Shown here piece by piece: positions 21,023 to 33,113 of a stretch of DNA of 64,000 nt. The notes under the pieces were generated by a model. That model ran no database searches. It had not been told where the DNA came from and saw nothing but the letters and a program-made list of their open reading frames with translations. Each line of letters starts with the position of its first letter. Positions within the stretch are counted from its first letter, which is position 1. Source of the stretch: Chelydra serpentina (lineage: Eukaryota; Chordata; Testudines; Chelydridae); NCBI GenBank assembly GCA_037349315.1, contig JBAIAC010000576.1, forward strand, positions 20,012 through 84,011. The letters are read 5' to 3'. A program made the translations under genes and the position numbers.

Positions 21023-21739
21023 CGTTTTAGTTCATTCTTCAGACTCATCGTGTCCAGAGGGATAATCCAAGTGCTACATTTTTTCGAATGAAGTTCAGCT
21101 GGTAGTGCTGAGTCGGCCGTTCAGTCACAATCTCAGCCCTTCACTTCTGAGCCGGCAGGCCTGGGAGCCCGGCGTTAGTGCACTCAAACCAGAACATCGC
21201 TCTGGAGCGGCTTCCTGGGGCTGGGCTGGGAGGGTGAGCGATGGCGGGACTCCTGAGGGACTCACACCCCGTGGCTAGACGGGATCTTGTGGAGGAGGAG
21301 TAACCAGAGGGCACCTTCCACAGAATCCACCAGCAAACGTAACCAGCCTGATTTGGTTCTCATTTATAATCAGCAAAGGATCCTATAGCCAGGCTCTGCC
21401 TGTTGATTTCCTAGTGAATCCTTGCTGAGTGGCTGCATGTCCATCGTTACATTCAGAGACGCTAATTAGAATAATAAAACAAACGCTGAAAACCACAGGC
21501 ACAAAAGATCAGCACTGTTCTGCCTGCCACTCTGCCCCTCTTTCCACCCAGCTGTTACTGCGCTGTCTGATCTCATCCTCCCTGCAGGGCCTCTGTCCGA
21601 GAAAGCCCTTTTGCTCAGTGGTTTGTCTCTGATGTCAGCGGTGAGCTCCTTAAATCTGGCTTTTGACCACATGAAGACGCTGCTGCGCTCTGTCGGGGGG
21701 GGGTTATTCTAACTCTGTTTTGTGTCCAACACAGGTCTG

Positions 21740-22190
21740 GAGAATCCCACCCCGTTCCCTGTATTGAGCCAAATAACGTGTGTTTGACGGAAGCATCTTT
21801 CACAAAGTCATCCAAGAGATGGCGAGCCCAGCACTCCCTGGGGAGTTTGTTCCCATGGTTAAACACCATTGGCACTGGGTTTCTCATGTGAATTTGTCTG
21901 CCCTGCTCCAGGCATTGGTTGTGTTCTGCCTCTCTCTGCTAGAGCGAAGAGCCCTTTAGTACCTGCTATTTTCTCCCCTTGGAAGTGCTTACACACTGCA
22001 ACCAAGTCACCTCCTAACCTTTTTGATAAAACAAACAGATGGAGCTCTTTCAATCTCTCCCGGGCAGGCATTTTCTCCAGCCCTCGAGTAACTTTTGTGG
22101 CTCTTCTCTGCACCCTCTCCAGTTGTTCAGCAGGACCCCAGAACTGGACGCAGCATTCCAGCATCGGTCTCACCACGGTGAAGCTGCAGG
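21740..22190 (-). mobile_element. CR1 LINE fragment
   Basis: The minus-strand frame contains VVRPMLECCVQFWGP, LERVQRRATKVTRGLE and ERLKELHLF, the CR1 RT C-terminal region. It ends about 190 bp upstream of the NKp30-like start codon at 22374, so it may contribute to that gene's promoter region. Confidence 0.85.
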
Positions 22191-22373
22191 TTAGAAATAG
22201 ACAGAAGGTGTTAGACGGACCCAATGTGCGGAGCCCAGAGCACGCTTTGCGGGCTGGGCTGGGCTGGTTTCTAAGGCTCCTCCCTTAGATCAAAACCAAC
22301 AGCCCCATCCTCCTGCAACCAGCACATCCTGAGAGAGATCTCACAGCACACTCCCGCAGCCAGGCTTGCTGAG

Positions 22374-25300
22374 ATGCAACCCCTCCCGTGTTTCTCCATC
22401 CTCCTGCTCGCCGTCTCAGTCAGCTCCCAGGAGAGCGGTAAGTAGGAGACGTTTATTGGAAGGCCAGGACTTGGTCAGCATTTGTATGCCGAATGTGTAT
22501 ATTTATTCCAGGCACTGCAGTAAAGGTGCCAATACAAGACACAGGATTTGTTCGCTGCTGCTTTCAGTGGCTGTGAAAAGAACCATATCAACTGAGCATT
22601 TCTTTCCCGCACAGAGATGGAAAGATGTGTAGTATTTAATCATTGAACAAGAAGTATTAAAGTTTATAAGTTAACTATAAAAAAAACCCTCAGACTATCC
22701 ACTCCATCTCCTTGCGCACACAGGTTGTTCCCTGATGTGCCTTTTCTTACCTATGGGTGACAGCGTAAAGGGCGTATGCGAAGTTTTACTGTCTCTCCGC
22801 TGACGTAGCCAATAAACAGCCCTGAGAATGAACTAGAGAATGACAGCACCACAGTCTGTGTCCCCTTGGAAGATGCTGCTGATTTCTCATCTTCTGGCCA
22901 CTCCAAACTCGCGCTCCTTAGATGTTTCTTCTGTCTGTCATGTTGTGAGCCGCGCTCAGTTCGTCTTTCCCCCTGTTGAAAAGATGGAGGAATGAGTTTC
23001 CATTAGGTTTGGTGTGTTACAAGGAGGACTCAGGGACGGACAGACCAAACAGCAGCAGCAGGGAAACCTCTAAAATCTTAAGAGAAACTTTCTGTGAGAA
23101 GAGTTTTGAGTGACAGGAGCAGCAATTGGGGAAGGCTGTAAAGACTCATCCGTAAAGAGACTGAAGGCTGTCGATAAACAATGGCTGAATCCAGTCCCGC
23201 CACAGTGCTTAGAGATCAGCTAGACCACTCGCTATTCTCTGCGTCTGAGCATTTATAGTGTAATGGTAAATCGTACATACCTCGGAACTCATTCTGGCCC
23301 AGTGGACAAATGGAGAGTAGGTAGTATAGACGTATCAGCACATTTGAGAACATCGTACATTTCCGGAACAGCTTCCTATTGCCACGTTTATTTCTTCATG
23401 GCATTTTTCTGGTTCTTTGTTCAGATTCTTGTTAATAAAAAGGCAGGTTTTAGTAGGTCTCGCAAGAATTTCCACCTCAGCACTCAGTGAGGGCTGCCTT
23501 CCTGCCCCTGAGCTGTTGATATGCCCACTCTTTGCAATACATATGCTTTCAGTGGGACTTGTGCACCTGTATGCACTACGGTCTTTGGAAAGTCTCCCCC
23601 AGCACTAGAAATAAGAAAATAAACTTTGAAAAAGGCTCTTTGGTGTTAAATAGCCACGATCCCAGAATCATCAGCATGCAAAGGCAAGTGGAGCGCCCCT
23701 GATTCTCCGTCCCTTGGAGGCTGTAAATCGCTCCTAGAGCAGATCTCCTAGGGAGATGTCCAAACTTGATTTAAAAATTGCCAGTGATGGAGAATGCACC
23801 ATGACCCGGGGGAAATAGTTCCAGTAGTTAATTAAGTACGTCTTATTTCCAGTCTGAGTTTGCCTAGTGTCAACTTCCAGTCATTGCATCTTGTCCTCTC
23901 GCCATTGGATCTTGGATTGGACTTTGGGGGTTTGGGAGGCTGGGTCTTTGTGCTATTTGCATGTATGTTCTGTACACTGGAAGTTCCTAGTCCCTCTGAG
24001 CCAGCCAGTGCAGACTCTGTTTATTTCACTACTGTGAGACTGGCCATGGCGCTAGCTCCAAACGTGTCAGAGAATCTGTGGCTTGGTTCGTATTTCTCAT
24101 GCTGCTGCCCTTTACTGCAATGTAAATTCTTTTTAAAGTGCACTTTGTGATGGACTTCCCTGGGGTGCCACCTGGAACTGGGGTACCTCTGGCACACCCA
24201 TCTGGGCCCCTCTCACACTGTACGGTTGTGACAAGCTGCAGCCAGCCCCTGGTCCTGCACTCACACAAACCTTTACCTAGGCAGGGACACACCCAGCTGC
24301 AGTTGCATGGAGGTTTCTTGTTATGCTTATTAGAAGCACATGGGATCTTTTCCAGGGAAAAAGGCAATATGCCGCATTTATTGAAAATACAACCGTTAGC
24401 ATATGCATTCAGTTACACAACACACACAAGTCCTGCGATGGTCTTTATAGTTACCAGTCTGTCGTAGCTTGAGTCAATCTAATGGCCAGTTAGATTGAGC
24501 ACGAGTGAGAAGCTGGGCTCTGTCGGTCGCGATCTAATGCTCCGAGGCTTTGCAGGACTGAACCCAGAGTTCCATGGCAGAGCGCCCTGTTCTTATAGTC
24601 CTTTTTCTCCATTGAAGTCTATGGAGTTTGCTGTGTCATTTATGACTGGTTACTCCTTAATTGGTGTGAAGTATCAGAGGGGTAGCCGTGTGAGTCTGGA
24701 GCTGTAGAAGTGACAAAGGGTCCTGTGGCACCTTATAGACTAACAGACGTATTGGAGCATAAGCTTTCGTGGGTGAATCCCCACTTCCTCAGTGTTATCT
24801 TTTGATGTTAACACTCCAAAGCACCTCCAGGGTCATCCTGTCCTGGTTTCAATTTAACCAATTATCTTGTCTTTAGGGGCGCCAGCCTCCACCTCAGGGT
24901 CATCAATCTGCCCTTCCTTCATTATGGATGCGCATTGATGGTTCTCTGCTGTCCTTAAGTCTCTTCACTCTTCCTTCCTTGACCATCTGACTTTAACAAT
25001 GGCCTTTGCACCTTATCTTTTCCTGATGCATACACTCCTCATTCACACAGTCTCTTACAGAGACCTTCAAAGGTAACAAACAGCAACGTTTTATGTTGAG
25101 CAAAAAAGACATTGTAAACTAAACCTTACTGAATCTTGTGACCAAAACAGTTCACATTGGGGCCCGGGCCTTTAACATGCCTCTAATGTCATTAACATAG
25201 ACACACAATACAAGATCCCGTCTCTTACTTACTAAACCTTAAAACAAAAAAATGTATATATTTAACTAAAAGGCCTAATTTGTAATGCATATAGAAAACA

Positions 25301-28300
25301 AGACCCCATAGTAAACATTATAACTTATCCTAAAACAGAGGGTGACTATAATCAGCCATAAGCACTGTTCCCTCTAAGCTGTGCGCGTGTGCGCGCGCAC
25401 ACAGATCCTAAACCCTGCGCACACGGTGAAACACCGCACGCACAAAAATTTGCACAGAAGCACAACAATTTGCATAGAAGAAATTTGTTGCGCACACGGC
25501 CTGTCAAAAATTAGAGGGAACATTGGCCATAAGGACTGTTCTAGTTTATTCCTGCCTTAACATCAGTACGGACGCTGGCAGTCTGTCAGATGAGTTTCTC
25601 CCAATGTCCCAGAGGGTCATTCCTTTCTGCGATTCAAAAAGGGTGGCTGTCAGGATGATCAAATCATACATTAATACATACACCATTATTATAACCATCC
25701 TTTATAACCTCGAATGCAAATATAAAATCCTACTCCTACATTCTCCTCAGCCACTCATGAACTAACAATAGAGAGATTCCAGCCAGCTCACAGCCTAGGA
25801 CCCCACTTCCCCTTTTTATAGCTTCTTCCATGTGGCGGGAAAGAACTTCATTGTCCCAAACAAAGCCCCCAGCACAGTTTGTGGGAAAAATACAAGCACC
25901 AAAATGGAGTCCAATATCACATGATCTAGTCACGTGTCCTTGCCTGCTTTGATGAGTCATGGCAGCCATTACCTGTATTTTGGATGAAGTGTCCACAGGA
26001 AAGCTTAGCAGGTGGGGATACATTTTCCCATAGCCCATTGTCTTGGGTGATGGGCCATTCAGCTTGGGTCTCCCCTTCACAATGTGCTGGCTAGACGGGA
26101 TGGGAACTACCTTGTGGGTGTTACCCAGGAGCAAACACATTTGAAGTACAGATCCATAGTCAATACTCATAACTCCAGATTCAAAAATGATACACACACA
26201 CAAATAGGATAATCCTAGTCAGCCAACCACAACTTTCCCACTCACACCTCACACGGCATGTTTTGTCCAAGCTGCATCACAATTCTATTATAACCATATC
26301 CTGATGATAGTCCATGAGGAATATGGGGTGTAGTGTCACACGCTCCTCCAGCAGAGAGAGGGCATCGCAGGGGCCAGGCACTGTCCGGATACGATGATTG
26401 CTAATAAATGACCAGCAAGATTATCCCACAGCAAGACAGGCTCTATTCTTCAGCTAGATACTGGGCTGATGAAATGCAACCAGGGGACAGCATGGCTGTC
26501 AGGCCTATCAGAACCCTGGGGTCTGAGATCTTGGGGTCAGACACGTAGAGAAGAGAGCTGACATCCTCCTGGGAAATTCCCTTGCCCAGCTGGAAGCTGC
26601 CGCAGTGGTGAGAAATACAGGATTTTAGGATGGGAGGAAGCGTGTCCCATAGACCATCCAGTGACTTCCGGCCTGAACTGCTGCTTCTCAATGGATCTGT
26701 TCAGTGCTGATGGTGGCGTATGTTGCAGGGCAGGAGGGGGTGTATTCTCTCTTTCTCTCCTCCCTGCAGGCGGGTGTCTGAAGCGGATCGGTGGGTTCTC
26801 CGTGCTGCAGCAGCCCCCGTGGGCGGTGAAGGAAGCCGGAGCCTCTGTAGAGATGAACTGCACCCTGGCGCTGCCCCCGGGACACCCCAGACCCAGCAGC
26901 GTCCTCGTCACCTGGCACAGGGGGCTCAGAGGGGACGGGCTGACGGGCACGGGGAAGCTCTCCGAGGTGGAGGAGCTGCGGGGGCGGGTGGAGACGGCCT
27001 GGCTGGAGAACGTCTCTGCCAGCACCCTGCACATCCGCAGCCTGCAGCACAACGACTCGGCCCTCTACCTGTGCCTCTTCGTCGTCTTCCCCTCGGCCCA
27101 GCCCTGCGTCCTCGAGGGCAACGGGACCCGCCTGACGGTGACAGGTACGGCGGGGTCAGCACCGCACAGCAGGATCTGCCGGGGAGAGGGGATTGTAGTA
27201 AGATGAGGCCCAGTATGAGGCCTAAGGCCTGAGCTAAAGTAATGGTCAAGACTTTGCTAACATCAAGCAAAGTTAAGCTGTGAGCCAGAGGCAGGCCCTG
27301 CTCACAGGAGCTGGCAAGGAAAGGGCTGATGTTACACAAACATATTCTGTTGCACAAATATGTATTGGATACCAGAGATATAAACAAATGGCACCAGAAC
27401 ATTCTTATACCATCCACATAGATAACAAGGACAGGGGCAAAAGGGTAATATGATGGAGAGAGTTGTTTTGTCCGAACCAACATGTACAAGGTGAGAGGCG
27501 GCACCTCACCACGTAGAGGGGTTGCACCTTGTTACGTAGAAGGGGTTGTACCTTGTTACGTAGCGGGGTTGCACCTCAACACGTCAGGAGTGTTATGTAA
27601 CTTGTTTGTACCTGTGTATAAGAATGCAGCCCTGGGGCGGTGTCTCTGTCCGGCCTAGGGGACAGTGGAAAGTCCCGCCACTGACTGAGCTGTGTCCATT
27701 GTCAGGGAGCACAAATTCGTAGTATGCCCGGTAGAGTCTAACAGGAACTATCACTGTGCTTCGTTTGACAGTAAACCTGGCCGGGTGCCTTCGTACCTTA
27801 TCAGAGTCTGTGGTCTTTGGGGGGTCTCTCGGGGTCTGCTGTGTCAGCTATCTGCGCAGAGCTGGGGCAGCACACAGAGGGAACACGCATGCAGCCGACT
27901 GAGATCAACATTGAACAGAGCAGAGCAGCACACCGGTAGCCGTCTGACAACAGGGATTAAGTAGCTAATGCAGCCAGCTGGTGGCCTGATACTGCAAGGG
28001 GTTTAAGCCGCCATTGGCAGGGCCCGGAGGAGCTGGGTACACTAGGAACGGCTCTTTCAGATCAAACCCCACCATTATTACTGAAATGTAGGTACGTCGG
28101 GGAGCCCCCTCTGTGGGCACTCTGAAATCAGGTTAGCGTTCATCAGCAAAGCATGAACTACAGCAAAACCCATCTCAGGGGCTCTCAGACGGGGTTACGG
28201 GCATCGCACCAAAGGGTCGCATCCATGTAAGGAAGTTAATTGGTTCAATCGATTGTGCCCAGGGGCCTCGTCAATAACACGTTTAATCCCAGGCTGCCCC

Positions 28301-29865
28301 CAGGCCCGTCCCTACGGTCAAAGCAGGTGCGAAAATTAAACACGTCTAAGTGCTTTGCTGAATTGGCGCCTTACTGACGGGGCAGGTTTTCAAACCCTGT
28401 GTTCCTAGTGCACATTGGGCCATTTAAACATCTGGCCTTGATTGGCAGGCATTATCTCGTGACCTCACCACTCCTGTGACCCCACCCACTCCCAGGAGAG
28501 GAAGTGGCTAGGGCGCTAGCCAAGCACACTGGAGACCCCAATTCAATCCCCAGCTCTGCCACAGACTGCCCGTGTGACTAGGATCAAGTCACTTCACCTC
28601 CCCGGGCCTGAGGTGTCCAGCTGTCCAAGGGGGATAATAGCACCGCCCTGCTTTTCAGGGGGCCCTGCGGATAAACACAGGAAAGTTATGGGGTGCTCAG
28701 ATGTAATGGGGCGGGGGCAGGCTCCACTAAGCGAGCTGACAGCCGAGAGCAAGAAGCAACAACGGCTCTGTGGGATGGTCACTCATGGCACTTGGAGGTT
28801 GTTGTCCTGTGCTTGTGACAGTCTATCCTGTTGCCATAGACATGTCTGACGTCATAAGACACGCTCAGAGACGGGAGGGACCGAAAGCCCAGGTCAAACA
28901 TGCAGGGCAACAAACAGCAAAGAAGCCAGAAACACAAGGGAAGGGGGAATGTTTTAAACAAGGGTTGGTCAGAAAAACCTGTCAAAGCTGTTTGTGAGGG
29001 AAAATTGGGTTCTCAGCTAAATGACATTTTTTTTAAAAGCGTTTTCCACAGAAAATATCCACAATGTTGGATTTCTGGACAAAAGTGGGGTTTTCAATGC
29101 AAAGTTGAATTGTTTTCTGTTCTCATGGAAATCGTCTGTGGGAAGCAGCACACCCATTTGCCAACCTGCTCTGGTTTGAAGCTTTAGCGAGAAGGGCCAT
29201 GAGGGGGTCGCAGGAGTCGCTAGCTGCAATTGAAGGTCACTTGGCCCAGAACGAGCGTAGTTAGTTGAGTAGCTCTTGGAGATGGAGAACACGGCATATT
29301 GGCAAGTGTTGTGTGGTGTGTTATGTACCTCGGGGAAGTGCTGTCTCTGAGTCTGAGCCATCTATACCTCGTGCCACAGAGAAAGCAGGGTCACGTGAGC
29401 AATGTCTGGCCGTCAGCTGCTCTTCCCCCAAAAGAGGACAACACCACCAAATGCTGAGCCTGGGTTTCCCCTTTCCCCTTGTAGGTTTCTCTGCTCGGGG
29501 GAACACGACCCAGATCAGCTCGGAGCACAGGGAGCTGCCTGAGCATCAGTGGACCATCCGGCTGCTGGCGCTGGGAGCGGGGATCGTTCTCACGGCTGCC
29601 GTTGGGCTTTGCCTGCACAGGAGGAGGGGAGGTGAGAGGCAGGAACTAAATCCATAATGCGGCTACCGTTATGAAGCAGCCACCCTTAGTGTTCCTGGTC
29701 AGGGCAGCTCCCTGCGCTTCCATTCCAGTTACACCTCCGGGGGCAGGTGTTCTATGATCAGTGTAACTCCAGACAGGTAGCGGTGTGGCCTGGGGCTATT
29801 TATAGCCATAAGCTGCCATATTTCTGAGCATGAATTCTCACTGCGTTACAGGGACCCCCAAATGA
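22374..29865 (+). CDS. NCR3-like: NKp30 (NCR3)-like activating-type receptor
   Basis: Four exons, all phase 1: signal peptide 22374-22437 (MQPLPCFSILLLAVSVSS), IgV 26770-27144, stalk plus TM 29485-29631, and a last exon 29852-29865 giving G-T-P-K then stop. The total is 199 residues, almost the length of human NKp30 (about 201). The IgV has Cys in MNCTL and YLCLF, the ELRGR and LHIR blocks and a J-like GNGTRLTV end, as in NCR3. There are four Asn sequons, plus an extra Cys pair (near the N-terminus and in the CDR3-like loop) that might form a second disulfide. The TM exon reads HQWTIRLLALGAGIVLTAAV with Arg at the outer end, then HRRR. In NKp30 a TM Arg pairs with CD3-zeta/FcR-gamma, so an activating role is inferred. 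Intron 1 is 4.3 kb and intron 2 holds a solo LTR. Poly(A) signal at 30401. Confidence 0.88.
23690..23905 (-). mobile_element. Degenerate CR1 3' region
   Basis: Reverse reading resembles the CR1 segment upstream of the 3' end (ATTCTCCATCACTGGCAATTT, CCCCCGGGTCATGG, TTGACACTAGGCAAACTCAG blocks). It lies in intron 1 of the activating NKp30-like gene. Confidence 0.65.
24660..24800 (+). repeat. Interspersed SINE-like repeat (copy 1)
   Basis: The block GTAGCCGTGTGAGTCTGGAG ... GTGGCACCTTATAGACTAAC ... GCATAAGCTTTCGTGGGTGA recurs, with variation, at 31765-32000. It is a widespread reptile interspersed repeat; I cannot name its subfamily from sequence alone. Confidence 0.6.
25363..25525. mobile_element. 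hAT MITE (163 bp) with 8-bp target duplication
   Basis: Terminal inverted repeats CACTGTTCCCTCTAA and CAATGTTCCCTCTAA (reverse of the right end; 14 of 15 match). They are flanked by GCCATAAG at 25355-25362 and 25526-25533. An 8-bp duplication and CAnTG ends are the hAT signature. The interior has GCGCACAC-rich inverted segments. It lies in intron 1 of the activating NKp30-like gene. Confidence 0.85.
27194..27952 (+). mobile_element. Solo LTR (759 bp) in intron 2 of the activating NKp30-like gene
   Basis: Begins TGTAGTAAGATGAGG and ends CGTCTGACAACA, flanked by the 5-bp duplication GGGAT (27189-27193 and 27953-27957). It has a TATA-like CTGTGTATAAGAATG, an AGTAAACCTGG poly(A)-like site and a U5-like end. 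It sits 49 bp after the IgV exon. The inhibitory paralogue lacks it at the same place (GGGGATTAGATACC), which fixes the insertion point. A fragment of the same family is at 16035-16190. Confidence 0.88.
28500..28720 (+). mobile_element. MIR/CORE-type SINE
   Basis: Contains the MIR-like sequence CCCAGCTCTGCCACAGACTG, TGTGACTAGGATCAAGTCAC, TTCACCTCCCCGGGCC and GGGGATAATAGCACCGCCCT. It is an ancient tRNA-derived SINE in intron 2 of the activating NKp30-like gene. Confidence 0.75.
28975..29130. repeat. AT-rich interspersed repeat with internal inverted segments
   Basis: Strings of GAAAATT, TTTTCCA and CAAAATG-like words that recur at 30840-31190 and 32220-32640. These are probably copies of one interspersed repeat that I cannot classify. 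Confidence 0.4.
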
Positions 29866-30400
29866 AGCTGGAGAAACCATTTCACAGCCCAGGACTCAGG
29901 AGAACAACCGGAGCAAACTCCTGCCCAGCGGCCAGCTTGGAACCTGCCTGGGTGGCAGCAGATCGTGCGCGGGAATCGGAACATCTTCCAGCTCAGCTCC
30001 TCCCCCTCGCCTTCATGCCAGCAGCAAAGAGCTCTCCTTTGCAAACCCCTCTTGTCACGTGCTTCTGACTGCCCCAGAATCCCTTTCCGGGGGCAGGGAG
30101 AGGCTATGTGACTATCCTGCTGCCCCTTGCAGCTCGGCTGCCTTCGGCTAGGGAGGATGGGGAGAAGCCTCACCTTTTCGTTCTTGCTCCTCTGCCGACA
30201 GTCAGTGCAGCACTCACCTCGCGGATCTCCTCTGTGCCCTCGGCAGCCTTCGCCATTCACATCAGGGCCAGCTCCTTCCATGTAGCGCTGCTTCCGCTTC
30301 TGCTGCGTGGGGAGACATCACAGCCTCAGCAGGGAACGGCTCTCGGATGGCTCTGAATTTTATATGGATTTGTCCAGATTTTATTTTTTGTAAATTGTAT

Positions 30401-30406
30401 AATAAA
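30401..30406 (+). terminator. Poly(A) signal of the activating NKp30-like gene
   Basis: AATAAA about 540 bp downstream of the stop codon at 29865, following a T-rich stretch. It gives a 3' UTR of normal length and is the first good signal downstream. Confidence 0.65.
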
Positions 30407-30839
30407 GTCTGTATTTTTAACAGTGGGCATCAAACAAATACATTTGATTCAGTGCCATGCCTGGCTGTTCTAATTCTTATGAAAGCCACCAATAAAAACA
30501 TGCAAGGTAAGGAAAGTACTGCATAGTTCAAGATAAAAAGTCCTGCTAATCTGGAGTTAAAGCTGAGACCAGGTACTAGCCTGTCTTAGTAATTGAAGTA
30601 TAAACAAATCTTGCCGGGATGTTGTAATTGTCCCCAAACCAAGCAATATAAACTCAGGAAAATCAGAGTTAAAGTTACATTTAAAAGAAATCAAAAATAT
30701 GTTCAGGTATGTCAGTGCCCAGCTAAGGGACCCAAAGAACCGTAACCGGGCCCAGCAGTGACACGCAATCACTACACGATTATTATTAAAGTATTTTTCA
30801 GAAGAGGGAATTTCCATCCAGTGGCTATTTCAACATTTG

Positions 30840-31195
30840 TTTTCATCCCAAATCGGGATAAAAAGTCGAACTATCAGAAAGTGTCATGAAACAAACATCT
30901 CTGAACAATTGTGATTTGGAAATGTTGAAATGAAACGTTTGGTTCTGAACTGGGTTATTCAAACTAGGCCCTTTTGTTTGGAACGGACATTTCGAGTGAC
31001 TGGGACATTTGAAGCTGAAATGTCCGTGTGAAATAAAACGTTCTAAATCAACATTTTGAAATCAAACATTACAGGCAGTTTCTTAGTGAAATGGCACTTG
31101 AGAAAATCGAAACGGTCTGTTGAAATTGACATTTCCCATGAAAAAATTAAATTTTGACAAAACCAGATTTTCCAGTAGGAAAAATCTTCAGTGAA
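30840..31195. repeat. AT-rich interspersed repeat with inverted segments (second copy)
   Basis: Many short words such as GAAATGTTGAAATGAAAC and TTTGACAAAACCAGATTTTC occur in both orientations. Similar sequence is at 28975-29130 and 32220-32640. It lies in the space between the two tail-to-tail NKp30-like genes. Confidence 0.45.
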
Positions 31196-31764
31196 ATATT
31201 TTCTTCTGGCTCTACTGGGGCCCCAGGTTAGAGTAAGCGGATTTTTAAATATATTTCATTTATTTTACATACACCCCACCCCGGTGAGGTCCCTACCGAG
31301 CAGAGCTAGGTCAGTATCCGGGCGTATAGCATTCATGCAGATAGACACTAACCAAACCTTAAACGCAGATCCCACATCAGTAATGGGGTCTGTGTGTAGA
31401 TTTCAGCCAAAGAGCAGAAAGCCAGTTATGCCCCATCCCTGCTCCAGTAACTCAGCCATGGTGCTAATCTGCTGTGGCAATGGGAGGGGGATAATGAATT
31501 ACAGGACTCTGATCAGATCTGCTTGGCTCTAGGGTCTCTGCAGTGCCCTGCCTATTCCACCCCTCTCCCTCTAGGCCGGGAATCATGGTTCATTTCAGCA
31601 GAGATTCGTCTGTGCTAGAACACAGGGAGGGGATGCGCTGGCGGCACTCGGGGGCAGACAAAGCTGATGAGTTTCAGGAGATGGCTGAGTCACGTACTTA
31701 CCTTCCAATAGGATGGCAGAGCAAATATGGACTTGATAAGCAGGAAGAAGAAAATAAGAAAGAA

Positions 31765-32000
31765 AGAAATACCTGTGGCACCTTAGAGACTAACAAATTT
31801 ATTTCAGCATCAGCTTTCGTGGGGTAGAACCCACTTCATCGGATGCATGGAATGGAACATACAGTGGACAGATATTTATACAGTCAGAGAAACATGATAA
31901 GGTGGAAGTGCCTATACCAACCTTAAGAGGCTAATTAATTGAGAGGAACTTTCTTATTTTCTTTTTGCTGACACAGACTACCACGGCTACTACATTGATA
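31765..32000 (+). repeat. Interspersed SINE-like repeat (copy 2)
   Basis: The block GTGGCACCTTAGAGACTAAC ... CATCAGCTTTCGTGGGGTAG ... CACTTCATCGGATGCATGGA ends with ACACAGACTACCACGGCTAC. It is related to 24660-24800. Confidence 0.6.
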
Positions 32001-32219
32001 AGCAGGGTCTCTCGAACCAGCCACGCTATGAATAGATAGATCAGCCAGGCCTTGTGCTGGGAAACGTTGGGTTTATTCACAATTACACACGAATGACAAG
32101 GTTTCATCAAAACAGGAAGAAAACCATAAGGAACTCAAACTAGGAGCAAAGGGAAGGTTTTTACAGGCCAGGGGAACTGCTAGAGCAGTTCAGGAAATGG
32201 AATTTTTCAGCCCACAGGA

Positions 32220-32640
32220 CACTCGGTTGGAACAGAAAAAATCTAACTGTCGAAACGTTGTGTGGAACGAAAAGTCCCCCAAAATTTCAAATCAGAAATG
32301 TTGACATGAAAAATGTCAGCGCTTTTGACAGAAACTAAACATAAATTGTCACTTCGAAATGATATTTCAAAGCTAAGGAACAATTTTTGTTTTATTTTTT
32401 GACATAACTTTTCATTTTGCTTTTTTAAAACCAAAAGTAAACGAGATTTTATGTCAAAACAAAAAGTGTCACTTTGTTCTGAAATGTTGATTCATAAATG
32501 ACAATTTGCATTTTGACATTTCTTGCTGGAAAACTGACATTTTTTCAGCAGAATCAAGATTTTCCCAAGAAAATTTTCAATTTAGACACAACTGTATTTT
32601 TTGGCAGGACAATTTTCCTCATGTAAAATTTCGGTCCTCT
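32220..32640. repeat. AT-rich interspersed repeat with inverted segments (third copy)
   Basis: Same word composition as 30840-31195 (GAAATGTTGACATGAAAAAT, TTTTGACATAACTTTTCATT). It lies downstream of the inhibitory receptor's stop and may be in its 3' UTR or beyond; minus-strand AATAAA-like words occur in it. Confidence 0.4.
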
Positions 32641-33113
32641 CAGGTGATTCGCGTTACGAATAGGTCTCCATGGGATGTGGCAGATCCTTCACCACCTGGC
32701 GTCTAAACCATGGTTGGAGGTGCTCTTTTCAAAGCAGTAAGTGACTTACGTGCATAGACCTGTGCTCCTAAATCACTTAGGTGCAGCCCCACTTGTGCAG
32801 GGTGGGAAGAGTAATTCCTTCCGATGCCGGACTCATGGGGTGAGATTCTCTGGCCTGGGCTAGGCAGGAGGTCAGACTGCCTGGGAACAATGGGCCCCAC
32901 TGGCCTGAACATCTACGAACAAACGGGATTTTGCAACTTAGTTACACCAAGTTTTCCTGCCCCGTGATGGTCATCAAATGTACACGGAGCAGATGCCAAA
33001 GATACAGACAAGCACCCAGCGTAGGAATTGGGCACTAAGATGACAGTAACTACACAGCTATCCCATCTTCCATTTGCTAAAAGCAAGGAAGACAGGGCTC
33101 GGCTGTAGCTGCC

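Noticed and set aside
26537..27504. Long minus-strand ORFs over the IgV exon at 26770
   Set aside because: Shadows of the plus-strand IgV exon; the same shadows appear at 35800-36341 opposite the other IgV exon.
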